DNA of 64,000 nt, taken from assembly GCF_036325985.1 (NCBI RefSeq), contig NZ_JAUHLI010000005.1, forward strand, positions 180,369 to 244,368, read 5' to 3'. This DNA comes from Alkalimonas cellulosilytica (lineage in GTDB: Bacteria; Pseudomonadota; Gammaproteobacteria; Enterobacterales; Alteromonadaceae). The number at the start of each line of letters is the position of its first letter. The stretch's first letter is position 1. Under the pieces are notes generated by a model. It was not told the DNA's origin. It searched no databases and saw nothing but the letters and a program-made list of their open reading frames with translations. The translations under genes were made by a program, and so were the position numbers. Shown here piece after piece: positions 33,742 through 42,665 of this stretch.

Positions 33742-34545
33742 ATGCATCCGATGTTGAACATCGCCATCCGTGCTGCCCGCAGTGCAGGAACACTTATTGC
33801 CCGCTCGTGCGAGCAACTGGATATCGTTAAATCGACGGAGAAATCCAGCAACGACTTTGTCACCAACATCGACCGTGAAGCCGAGCAACTGATTGTGCAA
33901 ACCTTGCGTAAATCCTTCCCTGGCCACAGTGTGGTTGGCGAAGAACTGGGCATGCAAGGACCGGCAGAAAGCGATCACCAATGGATCATCGACCCACTCG
34001 ATGGTACCTCCAATTTTATCCGCGGTATCCCGCATGTTGCCATTTCCATTGCTTTAAAAGTCCAGGGCAAGCTCGAGCAAGCTGTGATCTACGATCCGCT
34101 GCGCGATGAGCTGTTCACTGCTTCCCGTGGCCGTGGCGCCCAGCTCAATGGCCGCCGTATTCGTGTTGGCAACCGGCCTGAGCTGACTGGTGCGCTGCTT
34201 GGCACTGGCTTTCCGTTCAAGCAAAAGCAATTGCTGCCGGTATACAGCAGTGTGTTTAACAGCCTGTTCCCGCTGGTCGCTGATATGCGCCGTGCTGGCT
34301 CGGCTGCTTTGGATTTGGCCTACGTCGCTGCAGGCCGTTTGGATGGTTTCTGGGAAATTGGTTTAAAACCATGGGATATTGCAGCCGGTGAGCTGATTGT
34401 GCGCGAAGCCGGTGGTATGGTCACCGACTTTGCCGGTGGCAACAACCAGCTGAAAAGTGGCAATGTGGTCGCCGCCAGTCCGAAAGTGCTGCAGGGCATG
34501 CTAAAAACCATGCGGCCGCACCTGACCGAAGATTTGATGCGTTAA
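33742..34545 (+). CDS. suhB: Inositol-1-monophosphatase family protein SuhB
   Basis: Mg-dependent phosphatase of 267 residues that hydrolyses inositol-1-phosphate; in E. coli SuhB also binds RNA polymerase in rRNA antitermination. The metal sites are visible: GEELG, DPLDGTSNFIRGIPH (catalytic Asp cluster), and the C-terminal WDIAAGELIVREAGG. Motif NFIRGIPH differs slightly from the common NFVKGFPH. Followed by a clean terminator at 34563. Confidence 0.94.
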   Translation: MHPMLNIAIRAARSAGTLIARSCEQLDIVKSTEKSSNDFVTNIDREAEQLIVQTLRKSFPGHSVVGEELGMQGPAESDHQWIIDPLDGTSNFIRGIPHVAISIALKVQGKLEQAVIYDPLRDELFTASRGRGAQLNGRRIRVGNRPELTGALLGTGFPFKQKQLLPVYSSVFNSLFPLVADMRRAGSAALDLAYVAAGRLDGFWEIGLKPWDIAAGELIVREAGGMVTDFAGGNNQLKSGNVVAASPKVLQGMLKTMRPHLTEDLMR

Positions 34546-34562
34546 GCATCTGCCTTACTACC

Positions 34563-34588
34563 AAACCCAGCCATTGCTGGGTTTTTTA
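34563..34588 (+). terminator. Terminator of suhB
   Basis: AAACCCAGC (34563-34571), loop CATT, and its complement (34576-34584), followed by TTTTTT across 34582-34587. It lies between the convergent suhB and rhodanese genes. Confidence 0.85.
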
Positions 34589-34600
34589 TTGGCTGCGTTT

Positions 34601-34963
34601 TTATGGTCGCTCTATGGGCAAGCCCTGCTCTTGCCAGGCGCGATAGCCGCCTGCCAGGCTAAACACCTGCTGATAGCCCATTTGCTGCAGTGCCTGGGCC
34701 GCCAGCGCCGAGCGGTAGCCACCACCGCAATACAAGATAATCGCCTGGTGCTTATCTTGCACTGTCTGTTCAATATCCCGCTCGATGATGCCTTTGCCAA
34801 GATGCATGGCCCCGGGTAAGTGCCCTTGCTGCCACTCATTATCCTCACGGGTATCTATCAGTACATAAGGTGTGCTTCGCTGCTGCAAGCTCGCGATATC
34901 CATTTCCTTGATAACGGCTTTGGCGGCGTTGACTAAGGCCAGAAATGCCGGTGAGTGCTGCAT
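34601..34963 (-). CDS. Rhodanese-domain protein
   Basis: Single rhodanese domain with a short helical N-terminal extension, 120 residues from ATG at 34963 (GGAG six bases upstream). The active loop is CGGGYRSA, where the cysteine carries the persulfide, and DTREDNEW and GHLPGAMH mark the fold. It differs from GlpE in loop and length. The gene starts 57 bases after secF, and the secF terminator ends directly at its ribosome site, so it may be read only by transcripts passing that terminator or from an unseen promoter. Confidence 0.9.
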   Translation of the reverse strand: MQHSPAFLALVNAAKAVIKEMDIASLQQRSTPYVLIDTREDNEWQQGHLPGAMHLGKGIIERDIEQTVQDKHQAIILYCGGGYRSALAAQALQQMGYQQVFSLAGGYRAWQEQGLPIERP

Positions 34964-34970
34964 AACAAGC

Positions 34971-35004
34971 TCCAAAAAAATGCCAGTCGGGAGACTGGCA
35001 TTTT
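34971..35004 (-). terminator. Terminator of the yajC-secDF operon
   Basis: On the minus strand a 12-bp perfect stem (core ATGCCAGTC with its complement, loop TCCC) is followed by seven T (34980-34974). It stands 16 bases after the secF stop and directly before the rhodanese ribosome site. Confidence 0.85.
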
Positions 35005-35019
35005 GTCGGTTAAGCGCGC

Positions 35020-35967
35020 TTATAGCAAGGGCTCGGTATTCTCGCCTTCTTTTTCCACCGGCGGTGGCATCAGATCTTCGCGGCTTATGCCCAGCAACAA
35101 GGACATGGAGCTGGCAATATAGACCGACGAATAGGTACCAATCACCACACCAAACAACAGCGCAGTAGCAAAACCATGGATCAACTCGCCGCCTTTAAAG
35201 AACAGTACCAGCAGCACCAGAATGGTCGTTAACGAGGTGATGATGGTGCGGCTCATGGTACCGGTCAGCGATTCATTGACCACCTCAACCGGCTCGCTCT
35301 CACGAATACGGCGAAAGCCTTCGCGGATCCGATCACAGACTACAATGGTATCGTTCAGCGAGTAACCGATCACCGCCAGCACAGCAGCCAGTACGGTCAG
35401 GTCAAACTCCAGCCCAAGCAAGGAAAACAAACCCAGCGTGATAATGACATCGTGCGCCAATGCCGCGACTGCGCCAAGTGCAAAGCGCCACTCGAAACGA
35501 AACGCCACGTAAATTAAAATACAGATCAAGGCCGCCAAAGTTGCCAGGCCACCCTGCTCTTTAAGCTCGGCACCCACACTGGGGCCGACGTATTCAATAC
35601 GACGCATATCGACCGTGCCAGGATCCGCCTCACCGAGCAGGCGCAACACTTGCTCACCTAATGTGACCTGCTCGATATCATCGCGCGGGCCAATCCGGAT
35701 AAGCACTTCCCGGCTGGAGCCAAAGTACTGCACCACGGCATCCGGGAAACCGGCATCGGCCAGTACAGAGCGCACCGCCGATAAATCGGCATCGCGCTGA
35801 TAGCCGACTTCAATCACGGTGCCACCGGTAAAGTCCAGGCCCCAGTTCATGCCTTTGGTCGCCATTAAACCAAGCGAGGCAATCACCAAAATACCGGACA
35901 GGATCAAAGCCGGTACTTTCAGGCGCATAAAATTGATGGTGTTATTAAAATTAATTGCGATCATCAT
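35020..35967 (-). CDS. secF: Protein translocase subunit SecF
   Basis: Inner-membrane RND-type subunit of 315 residues that, with SecD and YajC, uses proton flow to pull proteins through SecYEG. Six membrane helices and one periplasmic loop are seen: start NFMRLKVPALILSGILVIAS, GLDFTGGTVIEVGY after the first helix, and the signature VIGYSLNDTIVVCDRIRE. A seven-base gap separates it from secD. Confidence 0.96.
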   Translation of the reverse strand: MMIAINFNNTINFMRLKVPALILSGILVIASLGLMATKGMNWGLDFTGGTVIEVGYQRDADLSAVRSVLADAGFPDAVVQYFGSSREVLIRIGPRDDIEQVTLGEQVLRLLGEADPGTVDMRRIEYVGPSVGAELKEQGGLATLAALICILIYVAFRFEWRFALGAVAALAHDVIITLGLFSLLGLEFDLTVLAAVLAVIGYSLNDTIVVCDRIREGFRRIRESEPVEVVNESLTGTMSRTIITSLTTILVLLVLFFKGGELIHGFATALLFGVVIGTYSSVYIASSMSLLLGISREDLMPPPVEKEGENTEPLL

Positions 35968-35974
35968 GGCCCCC

Positions 35975-37822
35975 TTAAATTGGCAACTTCTGCAGGCGAC
36001 GACCGCCCCAGATCATGTTGACCAGCACACGCGTACCGACAATGGCGGTAAACATCGAGGTGACAATACCAATCATCAGCGTCACGGCAAAGCCTTTGAT
36101 AGGCCCGGTACCGACACCAAACAAGATAAGCGCCGCAATTAAGGTAGTGACGTTGGCATCGGCAATGGTAGAGAATGCCCGGTCGTAGCCATGGTGAATG
36201 GCTTGCTGCACACTACGTCCATCGCGCAGCTCCTCACGGATCCGCTCAAAAATCAGCACATTGGCATCGACCGCCATACCCACCGTAAGCACGATACCCG
36301 CCATACCCGGTAAGGTCAGGGTAGCACCAGGGATCATCGACATCACCCCAACAATCAGCACCAGGTTAGCCACCAGCGCAGCATTGGCAACCAGGCCAAA
36401 GGCTTTGTAGTACAGCACCATAAACACCAGTACGGTGGCCAGACCCAACATAATGGCCGTTTGGCCCAGCTCGATGTTTTCCTGACCCAGGCTTGGCCCT
36501 ATCGTGCGCTCTTCAATGATTTGGATCGGAGCTAACAAGGCACCTGCCCGCAACTGCAGCGCTAAATTGTGCGCTTCACCAGGGTTATTAATACCGGTAA
36601 TACGGAAGCTGCGACCTAACCGTGCCTGAATGGTAGCCACGTTGATGACTTCCTCTATCTTTTCCAGCACAGGGTCGCCATCCGGGCCAATCTGATCGGT
36701 CGGTTTGTATTCGATGAACACGGTTGCCATGCCGCGGCCAATGGCATCACGGGTGGCCTGAGAGAACATATTGCCCCCCTGCGCATCCAGTGAAATATTG
36801 ACCTGGGGCCGGCCATATTCATCAAAGCTGGAGCTGGCACCGGTAATGCGATCACCGGTCAGCATGATACGACGTTGCAGCACCACAGGGCGGCCATCAC
36901 GATCATAGTAAAGCTGCGCACTGGGTGGCACCCTGCCGGCCAGCGCATCATTCAGATCCACACTATCATCCACCAGCCGGAACTCCAGCGTGGCGGTGGC
37001 GCCTAAAATCTCTTTGGCGCGGGCGGTGTCCTGCACACCCGGCAGTTGCACAATAATGCGCTCGCCCTGACGTTGCACCAGCGGCTCTGCTACCCCGATT
37101 TCATTCACCCGGTTGCGGATGATGGTGATGTTTTGTTGCAGTGCATAATCACGGATTTCGGCAATTTTGGCATCGCTCATCCGCACTTGCAGGCTGAACT
37201 CGACCGGGCCATTGCTGACATCCAAATCACGGTCCTGGCTGATCAAGCGACGGGCTGCCGCTAAATCATCGGCATTACGCAGTTGCACCAGCACAGTCCC
37301 TGTATCAGTATCCGACTGAATATTGCCAAAACGAATCCGGGCTTCACGCAGGTCGGTGCGGAAGATCTGCGCCAGATCGTCCAGTTGCTTATCAATCGCC
37401 GCCTGCATATCAATGGCCATTAAGAAATGCACACCGCCACGTAAGTCCAGACCCAGATTCATCGGGCTTGCGCCAATCGCCATCAGCCAGCCGGGCGTGG
37501 TCGGTGCCATATTCAAAGCGGTCACATAATTGTTGCCAAGCGTACGGCTAACCAAATCACGGGCTCGCAGCTGATCTTCAGTATTAAAAAAGCGGGCCAG
37601 TAATTGACCGTCCTGCAACGTGATGTCTTTTAGCGCAATATTATCTTCTTCAAAACGTTGTTGCAGCAAGACCAAACTATCCTGCTGCACCTCGCCACCA
37701 CGGGTGGCACTTACTTGAATGGCGGGATCTTCCGGGTATAAGTTCGGCAAGGCATACAAGGTGCCGACCAGCAGCACCAGGATGACCAACAGATAACGCC
37801 ATGCTGGGTTATGATTTAACAC
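35975..37822 (-). CDS. secD: Protein translocase subunit SecD
   Basis: Partner of SecF, 615 residues, with GTG start at 37822 (AAAGGA upstream). One N-terminal helix (YLLVILVLLVGTLYALPNL) precedes a large periplasmic region (about 30-445), which holds GLDLRGGVHFLMAID, the P1 head and the LRAGALLAPIQIIEERTIGPSLG segment. Five further helices follow, with the conserved VGMAVDANVLIFERIREE. Middle gene of yajC-secD-secF. Confidence 0.97.
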   Translation of the reverse strand: MLNHNPAWRYLLVILVLLVGTLYALPNLYPEDPAIQVSATRGGEVQQDSLVLLQQRFEEDNIALKDITLQDGQLLARFFNTEDQLRARDLVSRTLGNNYVTALNMAPTTPGWLMAIGASPMNLGLDLRGGVHFLMAIDMQAAIDKQLDDLAQIFRTDLREARIRFGNIQSDTDTGTVLVQLRNADDLAAARRLISQDRDLDVSNGPVEFSLQVRMSDAKIAEIRDYALQQNITIIRNRVNEIGVAEPLVQRQGERIIVQLPGVQDTARAKEILGATATLEFRLVDDSVDLNDALAGRVPPSAQLYYDRDGRPVVLQRRIMLTGDRITGASSSFDEYGRPQVNISLDAQGGNMFSQATRDAIGRGMATVFIEYKPTDQIGPDGDPVLEKIEEVINVATIQARLGRSFRITGINNPGEAHNLALQLRAGALLAPIQIIEERTIGPSLGQENIELGQTAIMLGLATVLVFMVLYYKAFGLVANAALVANLVLIVGVMSMIPGATLTLPGMAGIVLTVGMAVDANVLIFERIREELRDGRSVQQAIHHGYDRAFSTIADANVTTLIAALILFGVGTGPIKGFAVTLMIGIVTSMFTAIVGTRVLVNMIWGGRRLQKLPI

Positions 37823-37855
37823 TCAACAGTCCTTTTGCATCAATGGCAATTCAGA

Positions 37856-38191
37856 TTACAGCGACTTCAGGGTGCCTTTTGGCAGCACAGCTGAGACAGA
37901 CGCCTTTTGCACCGTCACTTCGGTGCTGTCGTTCAGCGCCAGCACGATAAAGTCTTTTTCGTCGGAAATTTTGCTGATCCGCCCCACCAGGCCGCCTTGG
38001 GTCAGCACTTCGTCACCTTTCCCAAGCGCGCCCATCAGGTTTTTATGCTCTTTGACACGCTTTGCTTGTGGCCGGTAGATCAGAAAATAAAAAATCAGAC
38101 CAAAAGCCAACAGCATAATGATCAGATCCCAGCCACCACCTGACTGAGCACCACCACCAGTAGCATGTGCATTTGCAATAAACAGACTCAT
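37856..38191 (-). CDS. yajC: Preprotein translocase accessory subunit YajC
   Basis: Small single-helix membrane protein of 111 residues associated with SecDF. The helix is LIIMLLAFGLIFYFLIYRPQ (about 23-42), followed by the cytoplasmic beta domain (KRVKEHKNLMGALGKGDEVL, TQGGLVGRI). Located 27 bases after tgt and 33 before secD. Confidence 0.96.
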   Translation of the reverse strand: MSLFIANAHATGGGAQSGGGWDLIIMLLAFGLIFYFLIYRPQAKRVKEHKNLMGALGKGDEVLTQGGLVGRISKISDEKDFIVLALNDSTEVTVQKASVSAVLPKGTLKSL

Positions 38192-38217
38192 AACGTTCCC
38201 CTTAATAAAAACAGCAA

Positions 38218-39333
38218 TTAATTGAGCGCTGGTACATCCATACCACGAGCGGCATAGAAGTCAGCAACAAATTGGTTCAAAGTACCAGCGGCAATGGCTT
38301 CACGCAATCCCTGCATCAAATTCTGATAAAAATGCAGATTATGGATGGTGTTCAGACGAGCGCCCTGAATTTCATTGCAACGATCCAGATGATGTAGATA
38401 GGCTCTGGAATAATTTTTACAAGTGTAGCAATCACAATTTTTATCCAAAGGCGCCGTATCGGCCTTGTGTTTGGCATTGCGAATTTTTACCACGCCATCA
38501 CTGACGAACAGATGACCATTTCGGGCATTGCGGGTTGGCATCACGCAATCAAACATATCGATGCCGCGGCGCACCGCTTCGACAATATCTTCCGGCTTGC
38601 CCACGCCCATCAGATAACGCGGCTTGTGTGCCGGCATTTGGTCGGTGGTGTGGTTTAGAATGTTGATCATGTCTTCTTTCGGCTCGCCAACGGATAAACC
38701 ACCGATGGCGTAGCCATCAAAGCCGATGTCTTCCAGCCCTTGCAAGGATACATCACGCAGCCCCGGATACATGCCGCCCTGGATAATACCGAACAAGGCA
38801 GAGGGGTTATCGCCATGGGCTGCTTTGCTGCGCGCTGCCCAGCGAAGGGATAACTCCATCGATTTTTTCGCTTGCTGCTCAGTCGCAGGATAAGGCGTGC
38901 ACTCATCGAAAATCATCACAATGTCCGAGCCCAGTGCCTGTTGCACTTCCATCGAGCGCTCCGGCGTCAGCATAATTTTTTCGCCATTCAGCGGTGAGCG
39001 AAACAACACCCCTTCTTCGGTAATTTTACGCAGTTCGCCTAAGCTAAACACCTGGAAACCACCGGAGTCGGTTAAAATGGGTTTGTGCCAGTGCATAAAG
39101 TCATGCAAGTCACCATGCAGCTTGATGATATCCGTGCCCGGGCGCAGCATTAAGTGAAAGGTATTGCCAAGGCAGATTTGCGCCCCGGTCTGCTCCAGCT
39201 CTTCGGGTGTCATGCCTTTGACCGTGCCATAGGTGCCCACCGGCATAAAGGCAGGGGTATCGACTACGCCCCGCTCAAACATCATTTGACCACGACGGGC
39301 TTTGCCGTCGGTCGCTAACAGTTCAAATTTCAC
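38218..39333 (-). CDS. tgt: Queuine tRNA-ribosyltransferase Tgt
   Basis: Exchanges guanine 34 of GUN-anticodon tRNAs for the queuosine precursor preQ1. It has 371 residues. The nucleophile and substrate motifs are clear: DSGGFQVFSLGELRKI, the second Asp in MFDCVMPTRNARNG, and the zinc site CDCYTCKNYSRAYLHH (three Cys and one His). It sits between queA and yajC in the standard order queA-tgt-yajC-secD-secF. Confidence 0.97.
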   Translation of the reverse strand: MKFELLATDGKARRGQMMFERGVVDTPAFMPVGTYGTVKGMTPEELEQTGAQICLGNTFHLMLRPGTDIIKLHGDLHDFMHWHKPILTDSGGFQVFSLGELRKITEEGVLFRSPLNGEKIMLTPERSMEVQQALGSDIVMIFDECTPYPATEQQAKKSMELSLRWAARSKAAHGDNPSALFGIIQGGMYPGLRDVSLQGLEDIGFDGYAIGGLSVGEPKEDMINILNHTTDQMPAHKPRYLMGVGKPEDIVEAVRRGIDMFDCVMPTRNARNGHLFVSDGVVKIRNAKHKADTAPLDKNCDCYTCKNYSRAYLHHLDRCNEIQGARLNTIHNLHFYQNLMQGLREAIAAGTLNQFVADFYAARGMDVPALN

Positions 39334-39434
39334 AATTTACCTCGTACACCGGAGAAACAGTCCGGCTTCGCGGGCGCTATCATACCCTGTCCGGCGGTAA
39401 AATGCGATGCAAGGCATCCCGTGATAGCGGTGCT

Positions 39435-40469
39435 TTAGCTGATAAACATGGCATCGCCGTATGAATAAAAACGATATTGCTGCTGCACTGCCGTCTGGTA
39501 GGCATGCATCACATATTCGCGTGAGCTAAACGCCGATACCAGCATAATAAGAGTTGATTCGGGTAAATGGAAATTGGTGATCAGCGCATCCACCAGCTGA
39601 AACTGGTAACCAGGGTAAATAAAGATCTGAGTATCGCCCTGAAATGGCGCCAAGGGTTGCTGCTGGCTCAGCGCATGTTGTGCTGTGCTCTCCAATGCCC
39701 GCACCGACGTAGTGCCCACGGCGATCACTTTATTGCCCCGCGCTTTGCAGGCATTCACCGCATCGATCACTGTTTGATCGACTTCGATGTACTCCGCATG
39801 CATCTGATGGGTGGTGACATCCTCTACCCGCACTGGCTGAAAAGTCCCAGCCCCGACATGCAAGGTAATAAACGCAAACTGCACGCCTTTTTCTTTCAGA
39901 GTATCCAGCAAAGGCTGGTCAAAATGCAAACCGGCCGTCGGCGCCGCAACAGCGCCGGGTTTCTGATGATAGACGGTCTGATAGCGGGCCTTGTCTTCCT
40001 CGCTGTCCGGCCGGTCGATGTATGGCGGCAATGGCATATGCCCCAATCGCTCCAGCATGCTGAACACGCTTTCATCGCCTTGCAGCTCCAGTTCGAACAA
40101 CTCGCCTTTGCGGCCGAGCATCGCGACTCTGGCGTCGTTTTCTAACAACAACTCAGAGCCTGGCTTAGGTGATTTACTGGCACGGACATGCGCTAAAAAA
40201 CGCTGCTCATCCAGAATCCGCTCCACCAGCACTTCCACTTTGCCGCCAGAAGCTTTTTGACCAAACAAACGGGCCGGGATCACTTTGGTGTTATTGAAAA
40301 CCAACAGATCGCCCGGCTTGAGCTGTTCGGCAAGTTCCCGGAACACCCGGTGTCTTAAAGCCCCACTTTGACGATCCATGCACAGCAAGCGGCTGGCAGA
40401 GCGCTCTGCCTGCGGATAACGGGCAATCAGCGCATCCGGTAGTTCAAAATGAAAATCAGCAAGCTGCAT
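39435..40469 (-). CDS. queA: S-adenosylmethionine:tRNA ribosyltransferase-isomerase QueA
   Basis: Adds the ribosyl part of SAM to preQ1-modified tRNA to make epoxyqueuosine. Start ATG at 40469 gives 344 residues, beginning MQLADFHFELPDALIARYPQ as in the family; the open frame continues upstream to 40703 but that extension has no QueA homology and no ribosome site. Typical blocks: LVFNNTKVIPARLFG, YHQKPGAVAAPTAGLHF and LHVGAGTFQPV. It is the first gene of the queuosine/Sec run. Confidence 0.96.
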   Translation of the reverse strand: MQLADFHFELPDALIARYPQAERSASRLLCMDRQSGALRHRVFRELAEQLKPGDLLVFNNTKVIPARLFGQKASGGKVEVLVERILDEQRFLAHVRASKSPKPGSELLLENDARVAMLGRKGELFELELQGDESVFSMLERLGHMPLPPYIDRPDSEEDKARYQTVYHQKPGAVAAPTAGLHFDQPLLDTLKEKGVQFAFITLHVGAGTFQPVRVEDVTTHQMHAEYIEVDQTVIDAVNACKARGNKVIAVGTTSVRALESTAQHALSQQQPLAPFQGDTQIFIYPGYQFQLVDALITNFHLPESTLIMLVSAFSSREYVMHAYQTAVQQQYRFYSYGDAMFIS

Positions 40470-40587
40470 AAAACCACACCTCTGGGAAACCAAGGCCGCT
40501 AGTCTAATAACAGCAGGGGCTTTGAACAAGTGAAATCCACCCATACCTCGCCTGAAAAGGTCTACACTTATTAGCAGGGAGGTGGCC

Positions 40588-41388
40588 ATGGGTACTGTCA
40601 CGACGTTACCAAGCATGCTGTGCTGCTTTTTGCTAGTTGTCAGTAGCAATAGCGCGCTTTTGGCTGCAACCAAACCCGATCCAGAACCGATGATTCCAGC
40701 CAAAGTGGTTCATGTTGCCACTGATCTCTGGCCAGGTTTTACCGAGCCGGATGGTGAGGGGGCTTACCTGCACTTGCTAAGAGTTATTTTTCCAGCTGAT
40801 ACCAGGCTGGAGCTGCACTTCACCAGCTTCAGTCGATCTATTTTAATGGCCGAACAGCAACACGCTGACATGGTGATTGGTATCGCGGCAACCGACAGCC
40901 AGCAGCTGTTGTATTCCAACTATCCCTTCGATGTCGACGAAATCGCCGTTTTGTATCTTGCGGGCCAGCCAGTACTTGATACCGCCAGCTCGTTAGCCAC
41001 ACTCAGATTAGCCACGCAACGAGGTTACAACTACGAACTGGTACTGAATATCGATAACACCAGTTACGAAGTAGACAGCATCCGCACCGGGGTTGAGATG
41101 GTACGTAATCAACGGGTTGATGCTTTTCTGGTAGAAAAAACTGAGCTTAGGAGCAAACTTACCGGGGAAGACCTGACAGGGCTGGAGCTTCGGTTTTTAA
41201 AAGGCGAGCCTATCTTTATGGGCTTTAGCAACAGTGCCTCAGGCCTGGCACTTAAACAGTGGTGGGATGATCACTACAGCAAGCTGTACCACAATGGCCA
41301 ATTGGAATTATTGTACCAACAATACCCAAACTTCATCCTACCCGAGCTTGCCCCTACAAAATCGACACCCGCATCAGCTACACAGTAA
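40588..41388 (+). CDS. Periplasmic binding-protein-like (SBP family 3) protein
   Basis: Protein of 266 residues, ATG at 40588 with GGGAGG upstream, and a signal peptide (about 1-27). The rest resembles a family-3 solute-binding domain: VVHVATDLWPGFTEPDGEGAY, then HADMVIGIAATDSQQLLYSNYPF and a hinge segment VDAFLVEKTELRSKL. Related stand-alone proteins in Alteromonadales lack any transporter partner, as here; many have lost ligand binding or act in signalling. It ends inside the convergent oxyR 3' end (11-bp overlap). Confidence 0.8.
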   Translation: MGTVTTLPSMLCCFLLVVSSNSALLAATKPDPEPMIPAKVVHVATDLWPGFTEPDGEGAYLHLLRVIFPADTRLELHFTSFSRSILMAEQQHADMVIGIAATDSQQLLYSNYPFDVDEIAVLYLAGQPVLDTASSLATLRLATQRGYNYELVLNIDNTSYEVDSIRTGVEMVRNQRVDAFLVEKTELRSKLTGEDLTGLELRFLKGEPIFMGFSNSASGLALKQWWDDHYSKLYHNGQLELLYQQYPNFILPELAPTKSTPASATQ

Positions 41389-42289
41389 CTTTCTTTAGTA
41401 AGACCTGGCGAATCAGCTCGGCCAGTAAGCGGTAACTATGCAACTTGCTGGAGGTAGGACGCCAGGCCACGCCAATATCCCGGCTGGCTTGCCCAGAGGC
41501 AGGTCGCTGACATACCAGCTCGGTACCCTGCAATAAACCCGCATTGATCGCCAGTTGTGGCATAAAAGTCACACCCAGTTTGTTGTTGACCATCTGGGTC
41601 AGCGTATGCAGGCTGGTAGCAAAAAACGGATTGACCTTACGGTTGTCTTCCAGCTCACAGGCTTTAACAGCATGACCTGTCAGGCAATGTTCACGCTCCA
41701 GCAGGAAAATACTTTCATCCGGCCATTGGGTGATATCATGCTCAAACCCCTGCCCTAACCAATCCCGATGCAACACCAATTGGAAAGGATCTGCCGCCAG
41801 CACCTCGGTATGAAAGGCACCGGTTTCATAGGGCAAAGCCAACAGCACCATATCCAGCCGGCCTTCAGCCAAAGCATGCAAGGAATTATCGGTGGTATCT
41901 TCACGCAGCAACAGCTGCAACTCTGGGAACTGCTGGCGGCACTCTGCCATGATGTCACTGAGTACAAAGGGGGCTATGGTGGGGATACAACCGAGGCGAA
42001 AGGGACCTGACATCGGCTTGCCCTGACACTGAGCAAACAGACTTAGCTCTTCACATTGTTCAATAATATACCGGGCCTGACGAACAATATCCTCGCCAAG
42101 CGGGGTAAAAATAAAGGTTTTATGATCCCGCTCCAACAACTGAGCATTGAGCGTTTCTTCCATATTGGCAATGGCGGCACTCAAGGTAGATTGCCCGATA
42201 AAACATGCTTCGGCCGCCCGGCCAAAGTGCTGGTGTTCATGCAATGCTAACAGATACTGCATTTGCTTAATGCTGGGTAAACGCTTCAT
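41378..42289 (-). CDS. oxyR: Peroxide-sensing regulator OxyR
   Basis: LysR-type regulator of 303 residues that turns on catalase and peroxidase genes after oxidation by hydrogen peroxide. The N-terminal helix-turn-helix (QYLLALHEHQHFGRAAEACF) and the redox pair Cys202 and Cys211, with exactly eight residues between, correspond to Cys199/Cys208 of E. coli OxyR. Neither katG nor ahpC is adjacent. It is divergent from the subtilase gene across a 376-bp spacer. Confidence 0.93.
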   Translation of the reverse strand: MKRLPSIKQMQYLLALHEHQHFGRAAEACFIGQSTLSAAIANMEETLNAQLLERDHKTFIFTPLGEDIVRQARYIIEQCEELSLFAQCQGKPMSGPFRLGCIPTIAPFVLSDIMAECRQQFPELQLLLREDTTDNSLHALAEGRLDMVLLALPYETGAFHTEVLAADPFQLVLHRDWLGQGFEHDITQWPDESIFLLEREHCLTGHAVKACELEDNRKVNPFFATSLHTLTQMVNNKLGVTFMPQLAINAGLLQGTELVCQRPASGQASRDIGVAWRPTSSKLHSYRLLAELIRQVLLKKVTV

Positions 42290-42665
42290 ATTGCCCCCAT
42301 GGAGTTGTTCGTTATTATATCAGCATGATCTTGGTAGGCACAGCATTTAGGCCCGAAAATCAGTTAACAAAATTACCTGGAAAAGGAACGATAAATTCAT
42401 TATTCGAACCCACAAAACGGTATTAAATCATGATAAATAACAGCTATTTATAAAACATTAAATTACAGCTGTAAATTATTGATTGAATCTGATTCTTCAA
42501 TGTTATAAGTTAACTAAGCAACAATGTTTAAGGTTAATGAGCCATAGAGCCTGACCTACATTGACTCAGGGTCGCCACTGTTTTTTTGAGTCTGTCCTGC
42601 TGTCTGCTTCTCAGATAAGTGCGCTACTACCATAACCATAATAATCACCTCGGGAGGGTGAACCC
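42290..42665. other. 376-bp AT-rich spacer between oxyR and the subtilase
   Basis: No coding frame is convincing. The stretch should hold the promoters of both divergent genes. A possible promoter for the subtilase is TTGATT (42479-42484) with TTATAA (42503-42508), spacer 18. A 12-bp palindrome TTACAGCTGTAA lies at 42463-42474 just before it. Both are weak calls. No Pho-box pattern was seen. Confidence 0.4.

Noticed and set aside
40470..40703. N-terminal extension of queA
   Set aside because: The added 78 residues are not part of QueA, cross the upstream gene's start region and lack a ribosome site.
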